The translations under genes were made by a program, and so were the position numbers. This document shows positions 35,096 through 44,171 of a stretch of DNA of 53,097 nucleotides, one piece after another. The DNA is from Pirellulales bacterium (GTDB lineage: Bacteria; Planctomycetota; Planctomycetia; Pirellulales; S012-138). The stretch is from contig JALCBR010000019.1 of assembly GCA_028066245.1 (NCBI GenBank), positions 1-53,097 of the forward strand, in the 5' to 3' direction. Position 1 is the first letter of the stretch; the number at the start of each line of letters is the position of its first letter. The notes below the pieces were generated by a model. The model worked only from the letters and a program-made list of their open reading frames with translations, had not been told where the DNA came from and did no database searches.

Positions 35096-35806
35096 TCACC
35101 GAGAGTGCGCGTCGCCCGTAGGTTTTGGTTCAAAATGTGCCATAATCCATCTTTGCAGTTTGACCCCATCGTACCAGTGGGGAGCATGACCACACTGGTT
35201 CCACACGAGCAAAGTCGCATTTTCGATCCGGTCAGCAAAGCGCAATGAATGGAGGTAGTGGACCACGGCATCATTCTTACCGTGAACCAGCAGCGTGTTG
35301 GGAAAACCGCTGAAGTCAATCTCCTCACAACTGAACGCGCCCAGCACGTCAAGCCAAGGCAGCCAGTCGACTTCGGCGACGCGGTTGAAATCCTGGGATC
35401 GCATCGCCTGACGAACGGCACGAGCCCGTGCATCGTTCCAAGCAACAAGGTTCCAAGCCTTCTTCAGTGTCTTCTGCGGATCACGAATGTAGCGCTCGCG
35501 AAATTCCGCAAACTGGCTGCGGTCCATGCCCAACGGCAGATCTGCCGTCTCAACGAACTGATATGGAGTGGCAATCAGCGTCAGCAAACGCGGCCGGATA
35601 ATCTTTGCGGCGATTGCCCGAACGGCAAGCTGCCCCCCCAGCGACCAGGCAATGATCCGATCAACCGAGCGAGCCCTCTTCGCCATTTGCTCGAACACTT
35701 CATCAGTATCTCTGAAGCTCGTGTAGTCAAGACACTCGGCATCAGGAGAGATCAGTCGCAGCGTATCGGGTGCGTGGCCCCACCCACTTAGGGTCAGAGT
35801 TCGCAT
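35096..35806 (-). CDS. bioH: Pimeloyl-ACP methyl ester esterase-like alpha/beta hydrolase
   Basis: The 236-residue protein should remove the methyl ester from pimeloyl-ACP methyl ester, completing the BioC route. The nucleophile motif is AWSLGG, with Ala where BioH has Gly (GWSLGG). The acid is in HGKNDAVV and the base in QCGHAPHWY. The start MRTLTLSGWGHAPD recalls both BioH and the unrelated-in-name BioG group, whose nucleophile motif also begins with AWS; I therefore use bioH as a functional label and not a strict family call. It overlaps the 3' end of bioF by 13 bp, so translation is coupled. Confidence 0.8.
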   Translation of the reverse strand: MRTLTLSGWGHAPDTLRLISPDAECLDYTSFRDTDEVFEQMAKRARSVDRIIAWSLGGQLAVRAIAAKIIRPRLLTLIATPYQFVETADLPLGMDRSQFAEFRERYIRDPQKTLKKAWNLVAWNDARARAVRQAMRSQDFNRVAEVDWLPWLDVLGAFSCEEIDFSGFPNTLLVHGKNDAVVHYLHSLRFADRIENATLLVWNQCGHAPHWYDGVKLQRWIMAHFEPKPTGDAHSR

Positions 35807-36936
35807 GCGAGATGCTCCTTCAGCAGGTCAGCGACTGATTGAACATCCGTTTCATCGTGGAGCATTGAAAACGTGAACCGCAACCGTGAAGTACTCTCGG
35901 GGACTGTCGGTGGGCGGATGGCCGTGACCAAATAGCCGTTGGCTTCGAGCATCGCTGACAGATCCAATGCCCGCTTCTCATCCCTAACGATGACTGGCAC
36001 GATCGCGCTTTCTGCGCTCCTGAGTTCCAAACGTGACGAAAACAACTTCGCCAGCGCTAGCGCTCTTTCTCCTCTTTGCGGTTCCCGCTGCATCACTTTG
36101 ATGGCAGCTATTGATGCGGCAATTGTGGCTGGCGGAAGTGCGGTTGAATAAATCAGGGATCGCGCTGTCCCCTTGACAAAATCCACGAGTTGCCGCGTAC
36201 CAGCCACATAGCCTCCGTAGCTGCCAGCCGCTTTCGAGAGGGTCCCCATCATGACGTCAGTCGGAGCCGAGGTAACGATCGCCAACCCGTGCGCATCATC
36301 TGTCATGAGCCAGGCATCATTGTCTCCGGCCAATTCTGACAGCTGATCGAGCTGCGCCCGGTCGCCATCCATGCTAAAGACAGTTTCCGTCAAGATCAGG
36401 CAGTTCTCACAAGTTGGTCGGTATTTGGTTAGGAGCCGGCGGCAATGTTCAATGTTGTTATGGGCGAAACGCTTCAGCGTAGCTTGCGACAATTTCGCTC
36501 CATCGAGCATGCACGCATGAATATACTTGTCCGCCAAGATCAGATCGTTCGGTCCAACAAGCGCCGAGATAACTCCGAGGTTTGCCAGGTAGCCACTTCC
36601 AAAAACGCAGGCATCTTCGGCGCCTTTGAGCTGCGCGAGTTCTGACTCGAGCCGCTCATAGAGTGGATGATTGCCGGTGACAAGGCGCGAGGCTCCCGCC
36701 CCCGAGCCGTATCGATCCAATGCGTCGTGTGCCGCAGCCGTCACCTCTGGGTGTTGCGCCAAGCCTAAGTAGTCATTGCAACTAAATGAAACCAAAGACT
36801 TGCCGTCTCGCTTCACGTAGACACCATCAAACCGCTGACCTGAAATCGGCTGACGGTGCCGCTGTCTGCGCTCAAGCTGAATAAGCCTTGCCTGTAAAAC
36901 CGCGTCTAATTCGGGCATGCCTTCGTCAAATGGCAT
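35794..36936 (-). CDS. bioF: 8-amino-7-oxononanoate synthase
   Basis: BioF is a PLP enzyme that condenses pimeloyl-ACP with alanine. The 380-residue protein shows CNDYLGLAQHP (about 53-63), GSGAGASRLVTGNHPLYERLE, DDAHG (213-217, Asp contacting the PLP nitrogen), and the Schiff-base lysine in GTLSKAAGSYGG (Lys235). The ATG at 36936 is used; a second ATG six codons on is possible. It is the first gene of the minus-strand biotin arm and is divergent from bioB. Confidence 0.95.
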   Translation of the reverse strand: MPFDEGMPELDAVLQARLIQLERRQRHRQPISGQRFDGVYVKRDGKSLVSFSCNDYLGLAQHPEVTAAAHDALDRYGSGAGASRLVTGNHPLYERLESELAQLKGAEDACVFGSGYLANLGVISALVGPNDLILADKYIHACMLDGAKLSQATLKRFAHNNIEHCRRLLTKYRPTCENCLILTETVFSMDGDRAQLDQLSELAGDNDAWLMTDDAHGLAIVTSAPTDVMMGTLSKAAGSYGGYVAGTRQLVDFVKGTARSLIYSTALPPATIAASIAAIKVMQREPQRGERALALAKLFSSRLELRSAESAIVPVIVRDEKRALDLSAMLEANGYLVTAIRPPTVPESTSRLRFTFSMLHDETDVQSVADLLKEHLACEL

Positions 36937-37203
36937 TGAATAGTCGGTCGTGGCTCGCTAGTCTCATTCGCGTGTTTCCACGGCCATTTCCAGCTAAACT
37001 GTACACGTTGCCGTCTAACTTTGAAGGCCATCCCATCTCTAGGCTGGCCGGCGTTTATTACTTCCAGATGCTGATCGTGGCGGGACTGAGTGCTGGTGCG
37101 TCTCAGCCTTACTTGCTGGACCGCGGGTGAAACTCGTTGGAATTGGGGCAAGAGAAGGTCACGATCAGTGAATTCATCGGATCCCAATAGGAATCTTTGA
37201 TTG
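36937..37203. promoter_or_regulatory. Divergent bioF/bioB control region
   Basis: This 267-bp region separates the two biotin arms and must drive both. I looked for a BirA-type operator (a TTGTAAAC-like inverted repeat with a 14-16 bp spacer) and for a BioR-type TTATnnATAA site, and saw neither. AGGA at 37190-37193 is a possible but distant ribosome-binding site for bioB. Confidence 0.5.
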
Positions 37204-38193
37204 ATGTCGACAACACTTCGCCATGATTGGCAAAGCGACGAAGTGCTTGAGATTCTCAAGCAACCGTTTTCCGATCTGATTTTTGAAGCACAGTCCGTGC
37301 ACCGTCAGCACTTCCCGCCAAACCAGATCCAGGTATCGACGCTGCTTTCAATCAAGACAGGCGGATGTCCTGAAGACTGTGGCTACTGCCCACAGAGCGC
37401 GCATTTCGATACCGGAGTCAAGTCAGGCGAGTTGATGAAGCCTGAGCTTGTGCGGGCTGCGGCCGAGAACGCAAAGCAAGCGGGAGCGTCGAGGTTCTGC
37501 ATGGGAGCCGCCTGGCGATCGCCTCGAGATTCAGAGCTTGAATCAGTCTGTGACGCAATTGGTGAAGTCAAGGCGCTCGGGCTGGAAACCTGTGCAACGC
37601 TTGGAATGCTCACAGCGGACCAGGCGGAGAGGCTCAAGGCAGCCGGTCTCGACTACTACAATCACAACATCGATACCTCCGCAGGGTTTTATAAGAGCAT
37701 TATCTCGACGCGAACATATGACGATCGGCTCGAGACAATTTCACACGTCCAGGCAGCCGGCATGCGAGTTTGCTGCGGGGGCATCGTGGGAATGGGCGAG
37801 TCCCGCGAAGATCGCGCTGAGATGCTCCGGACGCTCGCGAACCTTTCGCGGCACCCCGAAAGCGTCCCGATCAATATGCTCGTCCAAGTCGCGGGAACTC
37901 GACTCGATGGAACGACACCGATGGACCCTTTCGAATTCGTGCGGACCATTGCTGTAGCGCGGATCTTGATGCCAAATTCTTTTGTGCGTTTGTCCGCCGG
38001 GCGCGAAGGGATGTGTGACGAATTGCAGGCGCTTTGTTTTTTGGCGGGAGCCAACTCGATATTCTCGGGAGAGAAATTACTGACGACTCCCAACGCGGAT
38101 GCAGACGATGATGAAGAGCTTCTGCGACGTCTAGGCATCAAGCCAATCGAGATGGCCGCGAGTGAAGTGGACACACCGTCAATGACAGCCTAG
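37204..38193 (+). CDS. bioB: Biotin synthase
   Basis: BioB inserts sulfur into dethiobiotin using SAM and two iron-sulfur clusters. The 329-residue protein (ATG at 37204, with an in-frame TTG directly before it) carries the radical SAM motif [13 protein letters not shown], with Cys55, Cys59 and Cys62. Other conserved pieces are [39 protein letters not shown] and [13 protein letters not shown], and RLSAGRE supplies the Arg ligand to the 2Fe-2S cluster. It is divergent from bioF and 72 bp ahead of bioA. Confidence 0.97.
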   Translation: MSTTLRHDWQSDEVLEILKQPFSDLIFEAQSVHRQHFPPNQIQVSTLLSIKTGGCPEDCGYCPQSAHFDTGVKSGELMKPELVRAAAENAKQAGASRFCMGAAWRSPRDSELESVCDAIGEVKALGLETCATLGMLTADQAERLKAAGLDYYNHNIDTSAGFYKSIISTRTYDDRLETISHVQAAGMRVCCGGIVGMGESREDRAEMLRTLANLSRHPESVPINMLVQVAGTRLDGTTPMDPFEFVRTIAVARILMPNSFVRLSAGREGMCDELQALCFLAGANSIFSGEKLLTTPNADADDDEELLRRLGIKPIEMAASEVDTPSMTA

Positions 38194-38265
38194 ACGGACG
38201 TACAAGTTGACGAGGGCATTGTGGCTGCCATTCGCTGAGTTCTTGGCGCATACGAGGGTTGGAAG

Positions 38266-39513
38266 TTGGCTTGGTTGGAAACGGGCCTTGATTCGGTTTG
38301 GCCACCATACACCCAAGTAAAAACCACTCCGAGTCCGCATCGGGTTGTGGGGACGGACGGGTGCCGCATTCGGCTCGCTGATGGACGTGAGTTGATTGAT
38401 GGAGTCGCTTCGTGGTGGAGTTGTTGCCACGGCTATAACCATCCCCATTTAATTGCAGCGGTCCGCCAACAACTTGAGGTGATGCCGCACGTCATGTTTG
38501 GCGGGCTGGTTCACGAGCCCGCCCTCCGGTTGGGATCCAGGCTTTGCAATCTTACGGGACTCGATCGCGTTTTCTTTTCCGATTCCGGCTCTGTCGCGGT
38601 GGAAGTCGCTCTCAAACTGGCGCTGCAATACTGGCGCAATGTTGGTCAGCCGGCGCGATCGCGGTTCGCCTGTTTTTCAAACGGCTATCATGGGGACACG
38701 ATTGGGGCGATGTCGGTCTCAGATCCCGAGCAATCGATGCATCGAGCATTCCGGGATGCTGTTGCCCAGCAGTATGTTTTTGAAATTCCCGCTGGAAACA
38801 CCGAATTGCAGGCGCTGGACACCAGACTCAGTGAGATCGGCTCTCAGCTGGCAGGAATGATCATCGAACCTTTGGTGCAATGCGCCGGCGGGATGAAGTT
38901 TCATTCCGCCGAAACGCTTCGGGCATTGCAGCAGTTGGCGCACAAGCACGGATTGTTGTTCATTGCTGATGAGATTGCCACGGGCTTCGGACGCACCGGA
39001 ACACTCCTTGCCTGCCAACAAGCGGACATCCTCCCAGACATTCTCTGCCTCGGAAAAGCTTTGACGGGCGGCGCTATCGCACTCGGCGCCACGATTGCCA
39101 GTGGCCGTATCTTTGACGCGTTCCTGGATGACAGAGAAGACCGGGCGTTTATGCATGGGCCAACATTCATGGCAAACGCGCTGGCATGCGCTGCCGCCAA
39201 TGCTTCGCTGGACCTGTTCGAAGAAGAACCACGCATCGAACAAGTCATCGCAATCGAAGCTCAACTCCAGACAGAACTCGCAGCTTGCCAATCCATACCA
39301 GGTGTAATTGATGTGCGCGTTAAAGGCGCCATCGGCGTGGTGGAATTGTCGAGCGACAAGATGGACACCGATTCCTTCCGCCAGAAGTTCGTCAACCGCG
39401 GCGTGTGGATACGGCCTCTTGGCAACGTTGTTTACTTGATGCCGCCATTCATCATTGACCAGTGTGACCTTCGCAAGTTGACGGAAAGCGTGGTCAGTGT
39501 GCTGAAAGAATGA
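38266..39513 (+). CDS. bioA: Adenosylmethionine-8-amino-7-oxononanoate aminotransferase
   Basis: BioA is a class III PLP aminotransferase that uses SAM as amino donor to make diaminopelargonate. The 415-residue protein has the family N-terminus VWPPYTQVKT, the aromatic site ASWWSCCHGYNHP, PHVMFGGLVHEP, SNGYHGDTIGAMSVSD, IADEIATGFGRTG (Asp235) and the Schiff-base lysine in CLGKALTGG (Lys264). No ATG lies at a sensible place; the TTG at 38266, with GAGG about ten bases upstream, gives the expected N-terminus. It ends 14 bp from the end of glnA, which converges on it. Confidence 0.95.
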   Translation: MAWLETGLDSVWPPYTQVKTTPSPHRVVGTDGCRIRLADGRELIDGVASWWSCCHGYNHPHLIAAVRQQLEVMPHVMFGGLVHEPALRLGSRLCNLTGLDRVFFSDSGSVAVEVALKLALQYWRNVGQPARSRFACFSNGYHGDTIGAMSVSDPEQSMHRAFRDAVAQQYVFEIPAGNTELQALDTRLSEIGSQLAGMIIEPLVQCAGGMKFHSAETLRALQQLAHKHGLLFIADEIATGFGRTGTLLACQQADILPDILCLGKALTGGAIALGATIASGRIFDAFLDDREDRAFMHGPTFMANALACAAANASLDLFEEEPRIEQVIAIEAQLQTELAACQSIPGVIDVRVKGAIGVVELSSDKMDTDSFRQKFVNRGVWIRPLGNVVYLMPPFIIDQCDLRKLTESVVSVLKE

Positions 39514-39527
39514 CGCTAACGGCTGGC

Positions 39528-40949
39528 CTAGATGTCGTAGTACAAGCAGAACTCGTACGGGTGCGGGCGGAGCCGCAGCGCGTCAACTTCTTTCTCCGTC
39601 TTGTACCAAATCCAAGTGTCAATCACGTCCTTCGTGAAGACATCGCCGCGGAGCAGGAACTCATGATCGTTCCGTAGAGCCGCCAGCGCTTGGTCCAGTG
39701 AACTTGGTGCCTTGGGGACTTCAGCAAGTTCCTCAGGCGGAAGATCGTAAATATCCTTATCCAACGGATCACCCGGGTGGATCTTATTCTGAATGCCGTC
39801 CAAAGCAGCCATCAGCATGGCGGAGAACGCCAGGTAGGGATTGCAACTTGGATCAGGGCAGCGAAATTCGACTCGCTTAGATTTGGGACTGGCGCTGTAC
39901 ATGGGAATACGGCAAGCCGCAGAGCGGTTCCGCTGTGAGTATGCCAAGTTCACCGGAGCTTCATAGCCGGGGACCAATCTCTTGTAGCTATTGGTTGTGG
40001 GGTTGGTGAACGCCAGCAAAGCGGGAGCATGTCGTAGTATTCCGCCCATGGCGTACATTCCCATGTCACTAAGGCCGGCATAGCCTCCGCCGGCAAACAG
40101 CGGCTGCTCATCCTTCCACAACGAGATGTGGGTGTGCATGCCGGAACCGTTATCGCCATAGAGCGGTTTGGGCATGAACGTTGCCGTCTTGTTGTGGCGT
40201 GCCGCAACGTTTTTGATGATGTACTTGAAGGCCACCAGACAATCGGCCATGTGGACGAGGTTTTGAAAGCGCAGGTCGATCTCACCTTGCCCTCCTGTGC
40301 CGACTTCATGGTGTTGGCACTCCACGTCCAGTCCGCAATCGATCATTGTCTGCATCATTTCGTTGCGCAGATCCATCATTTGATCGGCAGGCGGAACCGG
40401 AAAATAGCCTTCCTTGTATCGCAGCTTGTAGCCGAGATTCGGGCCTTCATCCCGCCCTCGATTCCATTCCCCTTCGATGGAGTCCAGGTGGTAGTACCCG
40501 GCATTGGGCGTTTGATCGAAGCGAACATCATCGAAGACGAAAAACTCAGCTTCCGGCCCAATGAAGCAGGCATCCGCCACGCCTGTGCTGCGCATGTAGT
40601 TAACGGCTTTGCGGGCGACGTTGCGCGGATCACGTGAGTAATCTTCTCGCGTGATGGGATCCTGAATGTTGCAGATCACGTTGAGCGTGCAGATCTCCGT
40701 GAACGGATCAATGAACGCTGTCTCCGGCTGTGGAACGACCAGCATGTCGCTCTCATTGATGGCTTGCCATCCTCGAATGGAAGAACCATCAAAACCAAGT
40801 CCGTCTTCAAAAGTCTCGGGCTCAAGCTTGCCAATAGGGATTGTGAAGTGTTGCCACAGTCCAGGGAAATCCATAAAGCGGAAGTCAACCGCTTTGACTC
40901 CTTTGTTCCGACAAAGCGTCAACACTTCTTGGGGTGTTCTGGTTTCCAC
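39528..40949 (-). CDS. glnA: Glutamine synthetase type I
   Basis: The enzyme makes glutamine from glutamate, ammonia and ATP. The start is taken as the GTG at 40949, with GAAAGG just upstream; an in-frame ATG at 41003 would add 18 poorly conserved residues. This gives 473 residues, close to E. coli GlnA (469). Motifs are [30 protein letters not shown], the ATP-site [10 protein letters not shown], and NRSAACRIP. The sequence [10 protein letters not shown] (Tyr401) matches the adenylylation site of the I-beta group, so control by adenylyltransferase is expected, although no glnE or glnB is in the window. It is divergent from the LOG-family gene. Confidence 0.97.
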   Translation of the reverse strand: METRTPQEVLTLCRNKGVKAVDFRFMDFPGLWQHFTIPIGKLEPETFEDGLGFDGSSIRGWQAINESDMLVVPQPETAFIDPFTEICTLNVICNIQDPITREDYSRDPRNVARKAVNYMRSTGVADACFIGPEAEFFVFDDVRFDQTPNAGYYHLDSIEGEWNRGRDEGPNLGYKLRYKEGYFPVPPADQMMDLRNEMMQTMIDCGLDVECQHHEVGTGGQGEIDLRFQNLVHMADCLVAFKYIIKNVAARHNKTATFMPKPLYGDNGSGMHTHISLWKDEQPLFAGGGYAGLSDMGMYAMGGILRHAPALLAFTNPTTNSYKRLVPGYEAPVNLAYSQRNRSAACRIPMYSASPKSKRVEFRCPDPSCNPYLAFSAMLMAALDGIQNKIHPGDPLDKDIYDLPPEELAEVPKAPSSLDQALAALRNDHEFLLRGDVFTKDVIDTWIWYKTEKEVDALRLRPHPYEFCLYYDI

Positions 40950-41230
40950 TCGGGACCTTTCTTTCGTAAGTAAAAGCAAGAGAACTGGTAATCTCACCGA
41001 CACCCGGCAATTCCACTCAGCGCAAGATCAATTCCTGTGCCACTTATCGCAATCCTCTGTGGAATCCATAAAGTTAGTATTTTCAATGCTTTATGACGTC
41101 TATGGCATGGGCGGCTACTCAGTGAACAAAAGCAACTGCACAAAAACCAGGCGATAGGTGCTTATGATACAGGCAGTTCCCCGGAAAGAAATAGCTGGGC
41201 GCGGAAGCTGATCTTAGCTGCGGATCCCCA

Positions 41231-41261
41231 TTGCCAGATTGCCAAGTCAACAGGCTATAAT
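41231..41261 (+). promoter_or_regulatory. Probable sigma-70-type promoter of the LOG-family gene
   Basis: A perfect -10 box TATAAT lies at 41256-41261. TTGCCA at 41231-41236 is a fair -35 box, with a 19-bp spacer that is slightly long. Transcription would begin near 41268, leaving about 97 nt of leader before the GTG at 41365. Confidence 0.5.
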
Positions 41262-41364
41262 AGACGCTAGGATTCGATGGAATCGCACTGTAAGTCTTTT
41301 CAAAATAACAACAAACGTCATTTGGCATAGTCGTGTTTCAGATGGCGTTGCTGAAGGAAAAAAC

Positions 41365-42453
41365 GTGAATTCCAGAGCAAATCAGCGAAGTGGCGATCAG
41401 TCAACTGTGCCACCCATCCAGCCTGAGACCGAGGTTCCTCGTGAATTGGGGGGCGACCAAGGCTGGCAGTCCACGGACCTCATCGAGCAAATTAAGGAAA
41501 CCGCAGATAAGCTAGCCAAGGACCAGGCCAGTCGCGGCGACCTGAAGATTGTTAGCCGCGCTCTGCGTGAGTTGCGATACGCATTCAAGGTCTTCAGCGA
41601 ATACCGTCAGCAGCGGAAAGTTAGCGTCTTCGGTTCGGCACGGACCCTGCCAGAGGCTGCTGCGTATGAGCAAGCGATTCGCTTTGGCCGGGCAATGGCT
41701 AGGCAAGATTGGTATGTGGTGACGGGGGCCGCCAACGGCATCATGGAAGCCGGACATCGCGGCGCTGGACGTGAGCACTCAATGGGCGTCAACATCATGC
41801 TCCCGTTCGAGCAGGATGCCAATCCCGTCATTGCTGGCGATCCCAAGCTGGTTCACATGAAGTATTTCTTCACGCGCAAGCTGATGTTCGTCAAGGAGTG
41901 CGACGCCGTGTGTCTGCTGCCTGGCGGATTTGGCACTCTGGATGAAGGGCTCGAGGTCCTCACGCTCCTACAGACCGGCAAGCGGGACCTGTGCCCCGTA
42001 GTATTCCTTGATGCCGAGGGAGGCGACTTCTGGGAGTCTTTCCAGGAGCTTGTTGATAACCTGCTCAAGCGCGGGATGATTGCGGAAGAGGATCTAGCGC
42101 TGTACATCGTGACTGACGACATGCAGGAAGCCGTCGATGAGATCCTGCAGTTTTATCACAACTATCACAGCATGAGATATGTGCGGGATAAGCTCGTGCT
42201 TCGCTTGCAGCGAGCTCCCAGCGAAGAATTTCTGGAGAAGCTCAATGAAGAGTTCGCAGACGTGCTCGTCGACGGCCAAATTGAATCTAGCCGGGCACTA
42301 GGCGATGAACGTGATCAGCCCGACCTGATGGACATGCCGCGGCTAGTCATGCACTTCAATCGCCGCAACTTAGGCCGCCTGCGACAACTTGTCGATAGCT
42401 TGAACCACGGCTCCATTAGAGTACGCAAGAGGTCGATGCCCGCGAACTCCTAG
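41365..42453 (+). CDS. LOG-family nucleotide phosphate hydrolase-like protein
   Basis: The GTG at 41365 is preferred because AAGGA lies a few bases upstream and because the sequence ahead of it is unconserved; the protein has 362 residues. The Rossmann-type lysine-decarboxylase-like domain shows [10 protein letters not shown] (88-97), [25 protein letters not shown] and the catalytic PGGFGTLDE (186-194). LOG proteins with this motif release cytokinin-type bases from nucleoside monophosphates or hydrolyse related nucleotides. An extra N-terminal segment and about 100 C-terminal residues make it longer than plant-type LOG (about 200 aa), like the larger bacterial TIGR00730-type proteins. The physiological substrate is not clear. 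Confidence 0.88.
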   Translation: MNSRANQRSGDQSTVPPIQPETEVPRELGGDQGWQSTDLIEQIKETADKLAKDQASRGDLKIVSRALRELRYAFKVFSEYRQQRKVSVFGSARTLPEAAAYEQAIRFGRAMARQDWYVVTGAANGIMEAGHRGAGREHSMGVNIMLPFEQDANPVIAGDPKLVHMKYFFTRKLMFVKECDAVCLLPGGFGTLDEGLEVLTLLQTGKRDLCPVVFLDAEGGDFWESFQELVDNLLKRGMIAEEDLALYIVTDDMQEAVDEILQFYHNYHSMRYVRDKLVLRLQRAPSEEFLEKLNEEFADVLVDGQIESSRALGDERDQPDLMDMPRLVMHFNRRNLGRLRQLVDSLNHGSIRVRKRSMPANS

Positions 42454-42520
42454 CCCGTTGATTTGAGAAACCCGCGAGTGGCTCACAGATCGCTTAGTAA
42501 GACCGCTAATGGCGGGTTTT

Positions 42521-42537
42521 CACCTTCGAGGAAGGTG
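42521..42537. terminator. Hairpin downstream of the LOG-family gene
   Basis: CACCTTC-gag-GAAGGTG forms a 7-bp stem with a 3-nt loop. A TTTT run precedes it on the plus strand, so the tract would follow it only on the minus strand. It may close the LOG transcript or belong to the L33 upstream region; assignment is weak. Confidence 0.4.
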
Positions 42538-42691
42538 GGCAACCCTCGCCATCCTGCATAAGAACAGCTCTAGTCAAACCGGCACACCATACATTAGACT
42601 TGAGCGACTGTCGGTCGAGTTGGAATTATGATCGGTGCTCACGACCGCTGAAGCGCCCCATCGCGTTTGTTACCGGACAGGTCTCGTTGCC

Positions 42692-42856
42692 ATGGCCAAG
42701 AGCAAAAAGAAAGTTGAAACCGTGTTCCTCGTGTGCGAGGAGTCCGGAGACTACAACTACACACTTCGCCGCAAGCCCGGTGGCGATAAGCTCAAACTGA
42801 AGAAGTATTGCCCGCGATTGCGGAAGCATACGATGCACGTTGAGAAGAAAAAGTAG
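42692..42856 (+). CDS. rpmG: 50S ribosomal protein L33
   Basis: The ATG at 42692 gives a 54-residue basic protein, [19 protein letters not shown] followed by [34 protein letters not shown]-like residues, which is the complete L33 pattern. L33 binds 23S rRNA near the E site. Two cysteines remain (Cys15 in LVCEES and Cys40 in KYCPRL); zinc-binding L33 has four in CxxC pairs, so this looks like a zinc-independent form. It lies 98 bp before holA. Confidence 0.92.
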   Translation: MAKSKKKVETVFLVCEESGDYNYTLRRKPGGDKLKLKKYCPRLRKHTMHVEKKK

Positions 42857-42954
42857 CACGCACGGCCCGGTGGTCGCGTCCATCTACGCGCGTTGACCGG
42901 TAGTTTCTTTCGCAGCCGCGCTGATCAATTCCCGCCACGTTGCGCGTTGAACGT

Positions 42955-43995
42955 ATGGCTCTCTCAGCGCTTGATTTTCTTTCGGTCAAGACAGAGCCGA
43001 CCATCCCGGCGGTGGTTATCTGTTTTGGCGAAGACGATTTTCTCCGCCGCCTCGTCCGCAAGCGCATCCGAAAGTTCATCTTCGGTGAAGGTGACGACTT
43101 TTCGTCGCGCACCGTCAGTGGAAAAGATGCAGATCTGGCAATCGTGATGGATGATCTCCGCACGGTATCCATGTTTGGCGCGGAGCGCACCCTAGTATTG
43201 ATGGATGCCGCGGACGATTTTGTCACGCAGCATCGAACAGCGCTTGAGTCATACGTGCAAAAGCCGTCATCGGCCGGTGTATTGGTGTTGGACGTGCGCA
43301 AGTGGCCCAAGAACACGCGGCTTTACAAAACGCTGGATAAGACGGGCATGCAGATTGACTGTGCTGCGCCCAAGCCAGGCAAACTCCGTGGTTGGTTGAG
43401 CAAATGGTCTTCATCACAGTACGGCGCCAAGCTCGACGGCGCCGCTGCGGAGTCGTTGGTCGAAATCATTGGATCGGAATTGGGGCTTTTAGATCAAGAA
43501 TTGGCCAAGCTGGCTGCCTATGCCGGTGCGGAACAGAAAATCACCGCCGAGATGGTTCGTGACCTCGTTGGCGGCTGGCGGGCTAAGACCACTTGGGAAA
43601 TGCTGGACGCGGCGTTGGGGGGCGATGCCCGCGAAGCGCTGACACAACTTGATCGGCTGCTGAACGCCGGTGAACATCCCGTCGCTCTGTTGGGCCCAAT
43701 TGGGTTTACACTGCGGCGTTTCGCGACCGCAGCGCGGACAATTGATCGCATGCAATCCACAGGGAAACGGATCACCGTGCGAGACGCGCTCAGCCAAGCA
43801 GGCATCAAGCCGTTTGTGATGGCCAAAAGTGAAGCTCAACTTCGACAGATTGGCCCTGTCCGTGCAGCTCGGCTGGACCGCTGGTTGCTGAATGCCGATT
43901 TGGACCTTAAGGGGGCCAGCCGTTTAGCACCTCGTATGATCCTGGAACGGTTGGTGTGCCAACTTTCTCGCAGTGTCAAACCGCAACGAACCTAA
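42955..43995 (+). CDS. holA: DNA polymerase III delta subunit
   Basis: The delta subunit opens the sliding clamp within the clamp loader. The ATG at 42955 gives 346 residues. The AAA+-like N-terminal part has VICFGEDDFLRRLVRKRI and TVSMFGAERTLVLMDAAD, matching the family's clamp-contact helix region. VLVLDVRKWPKNTRLYKTLDK, ELGLLDQELAKLAAYAG and the C-terminal collar (ALGGDAREALTQLDRLL, HPVALLGPIGFTLRRF) are typical. As in other delta subunits there is no P-loop. It follows L33 on the same strand. Confidence 0.92.
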   Translation: MALSALDFLSVKTEPTIPAVVICFGEDDFLRRLVRKRIRKFIFGEGDDFSSRTVSGKDADLAIVMDDLRTVSMFGAERTLVLMDAADDFVTQHRTALESYVQKPSSAGVLVLDVRKWPKNTRLYKTLDKTGMQIDCAAPKPGKLRGWLSKWSSSQYGAKLDGAAAESLVEIIGSELGLLDQELAKLAAYAGAEQKITAEMVRDLVGGWRAKTTWEMLDAALGGDAREALTQLDRLLNAGEHPVALLGPIGFTLRRFATAARTIDRMQSTGKRITVRDALSQAGIKPFVMAKSEAQLRQIGPVRAARLDRWLLNADLDLKGASRLAPRMILERLVCQLSRSVKPQRT

Positions 43996-44171
43996 CTAAG
44001 GCCTCGTTCAAGATTGCGGTTTGCTGGCGTTCTTTCTCCCCGCTTGATAAAATTCTGGGTGTAAAAGGGGTCGTCGCGGTCGCTGGGCGGCGCGGCCATG
44101 CGATCGTTGTACGTTGTGAGACACGCGATCTGTGTGTTTGTTCGCAACCCCTCCAGGCAGGGCGATAACCG
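43996..44171 (+). promoter_or_regulatory. Intergenic region upstream of the VWA gene
   Basis: This 176-bp gap follows holA and presumably carries the promoter of the VWA/MoxR pair. An AT-rich TTGATAAAATTC near 44043-44054 is the best -10 region. No other gene is seen. Confidence 0.35.

Noticed and set aside
36937-37203. BirA operator or biotin riboswitch-like element
   Set aside because: No TTGTAAAC-type inverted repeat and no convincing RNA fold was found.
41004-41364. A second attenuator, ahead of glnA
   Set aside because: I looked for a Gln- or Glu-rich leader ORF with a terminator on the minus strand and saw none.
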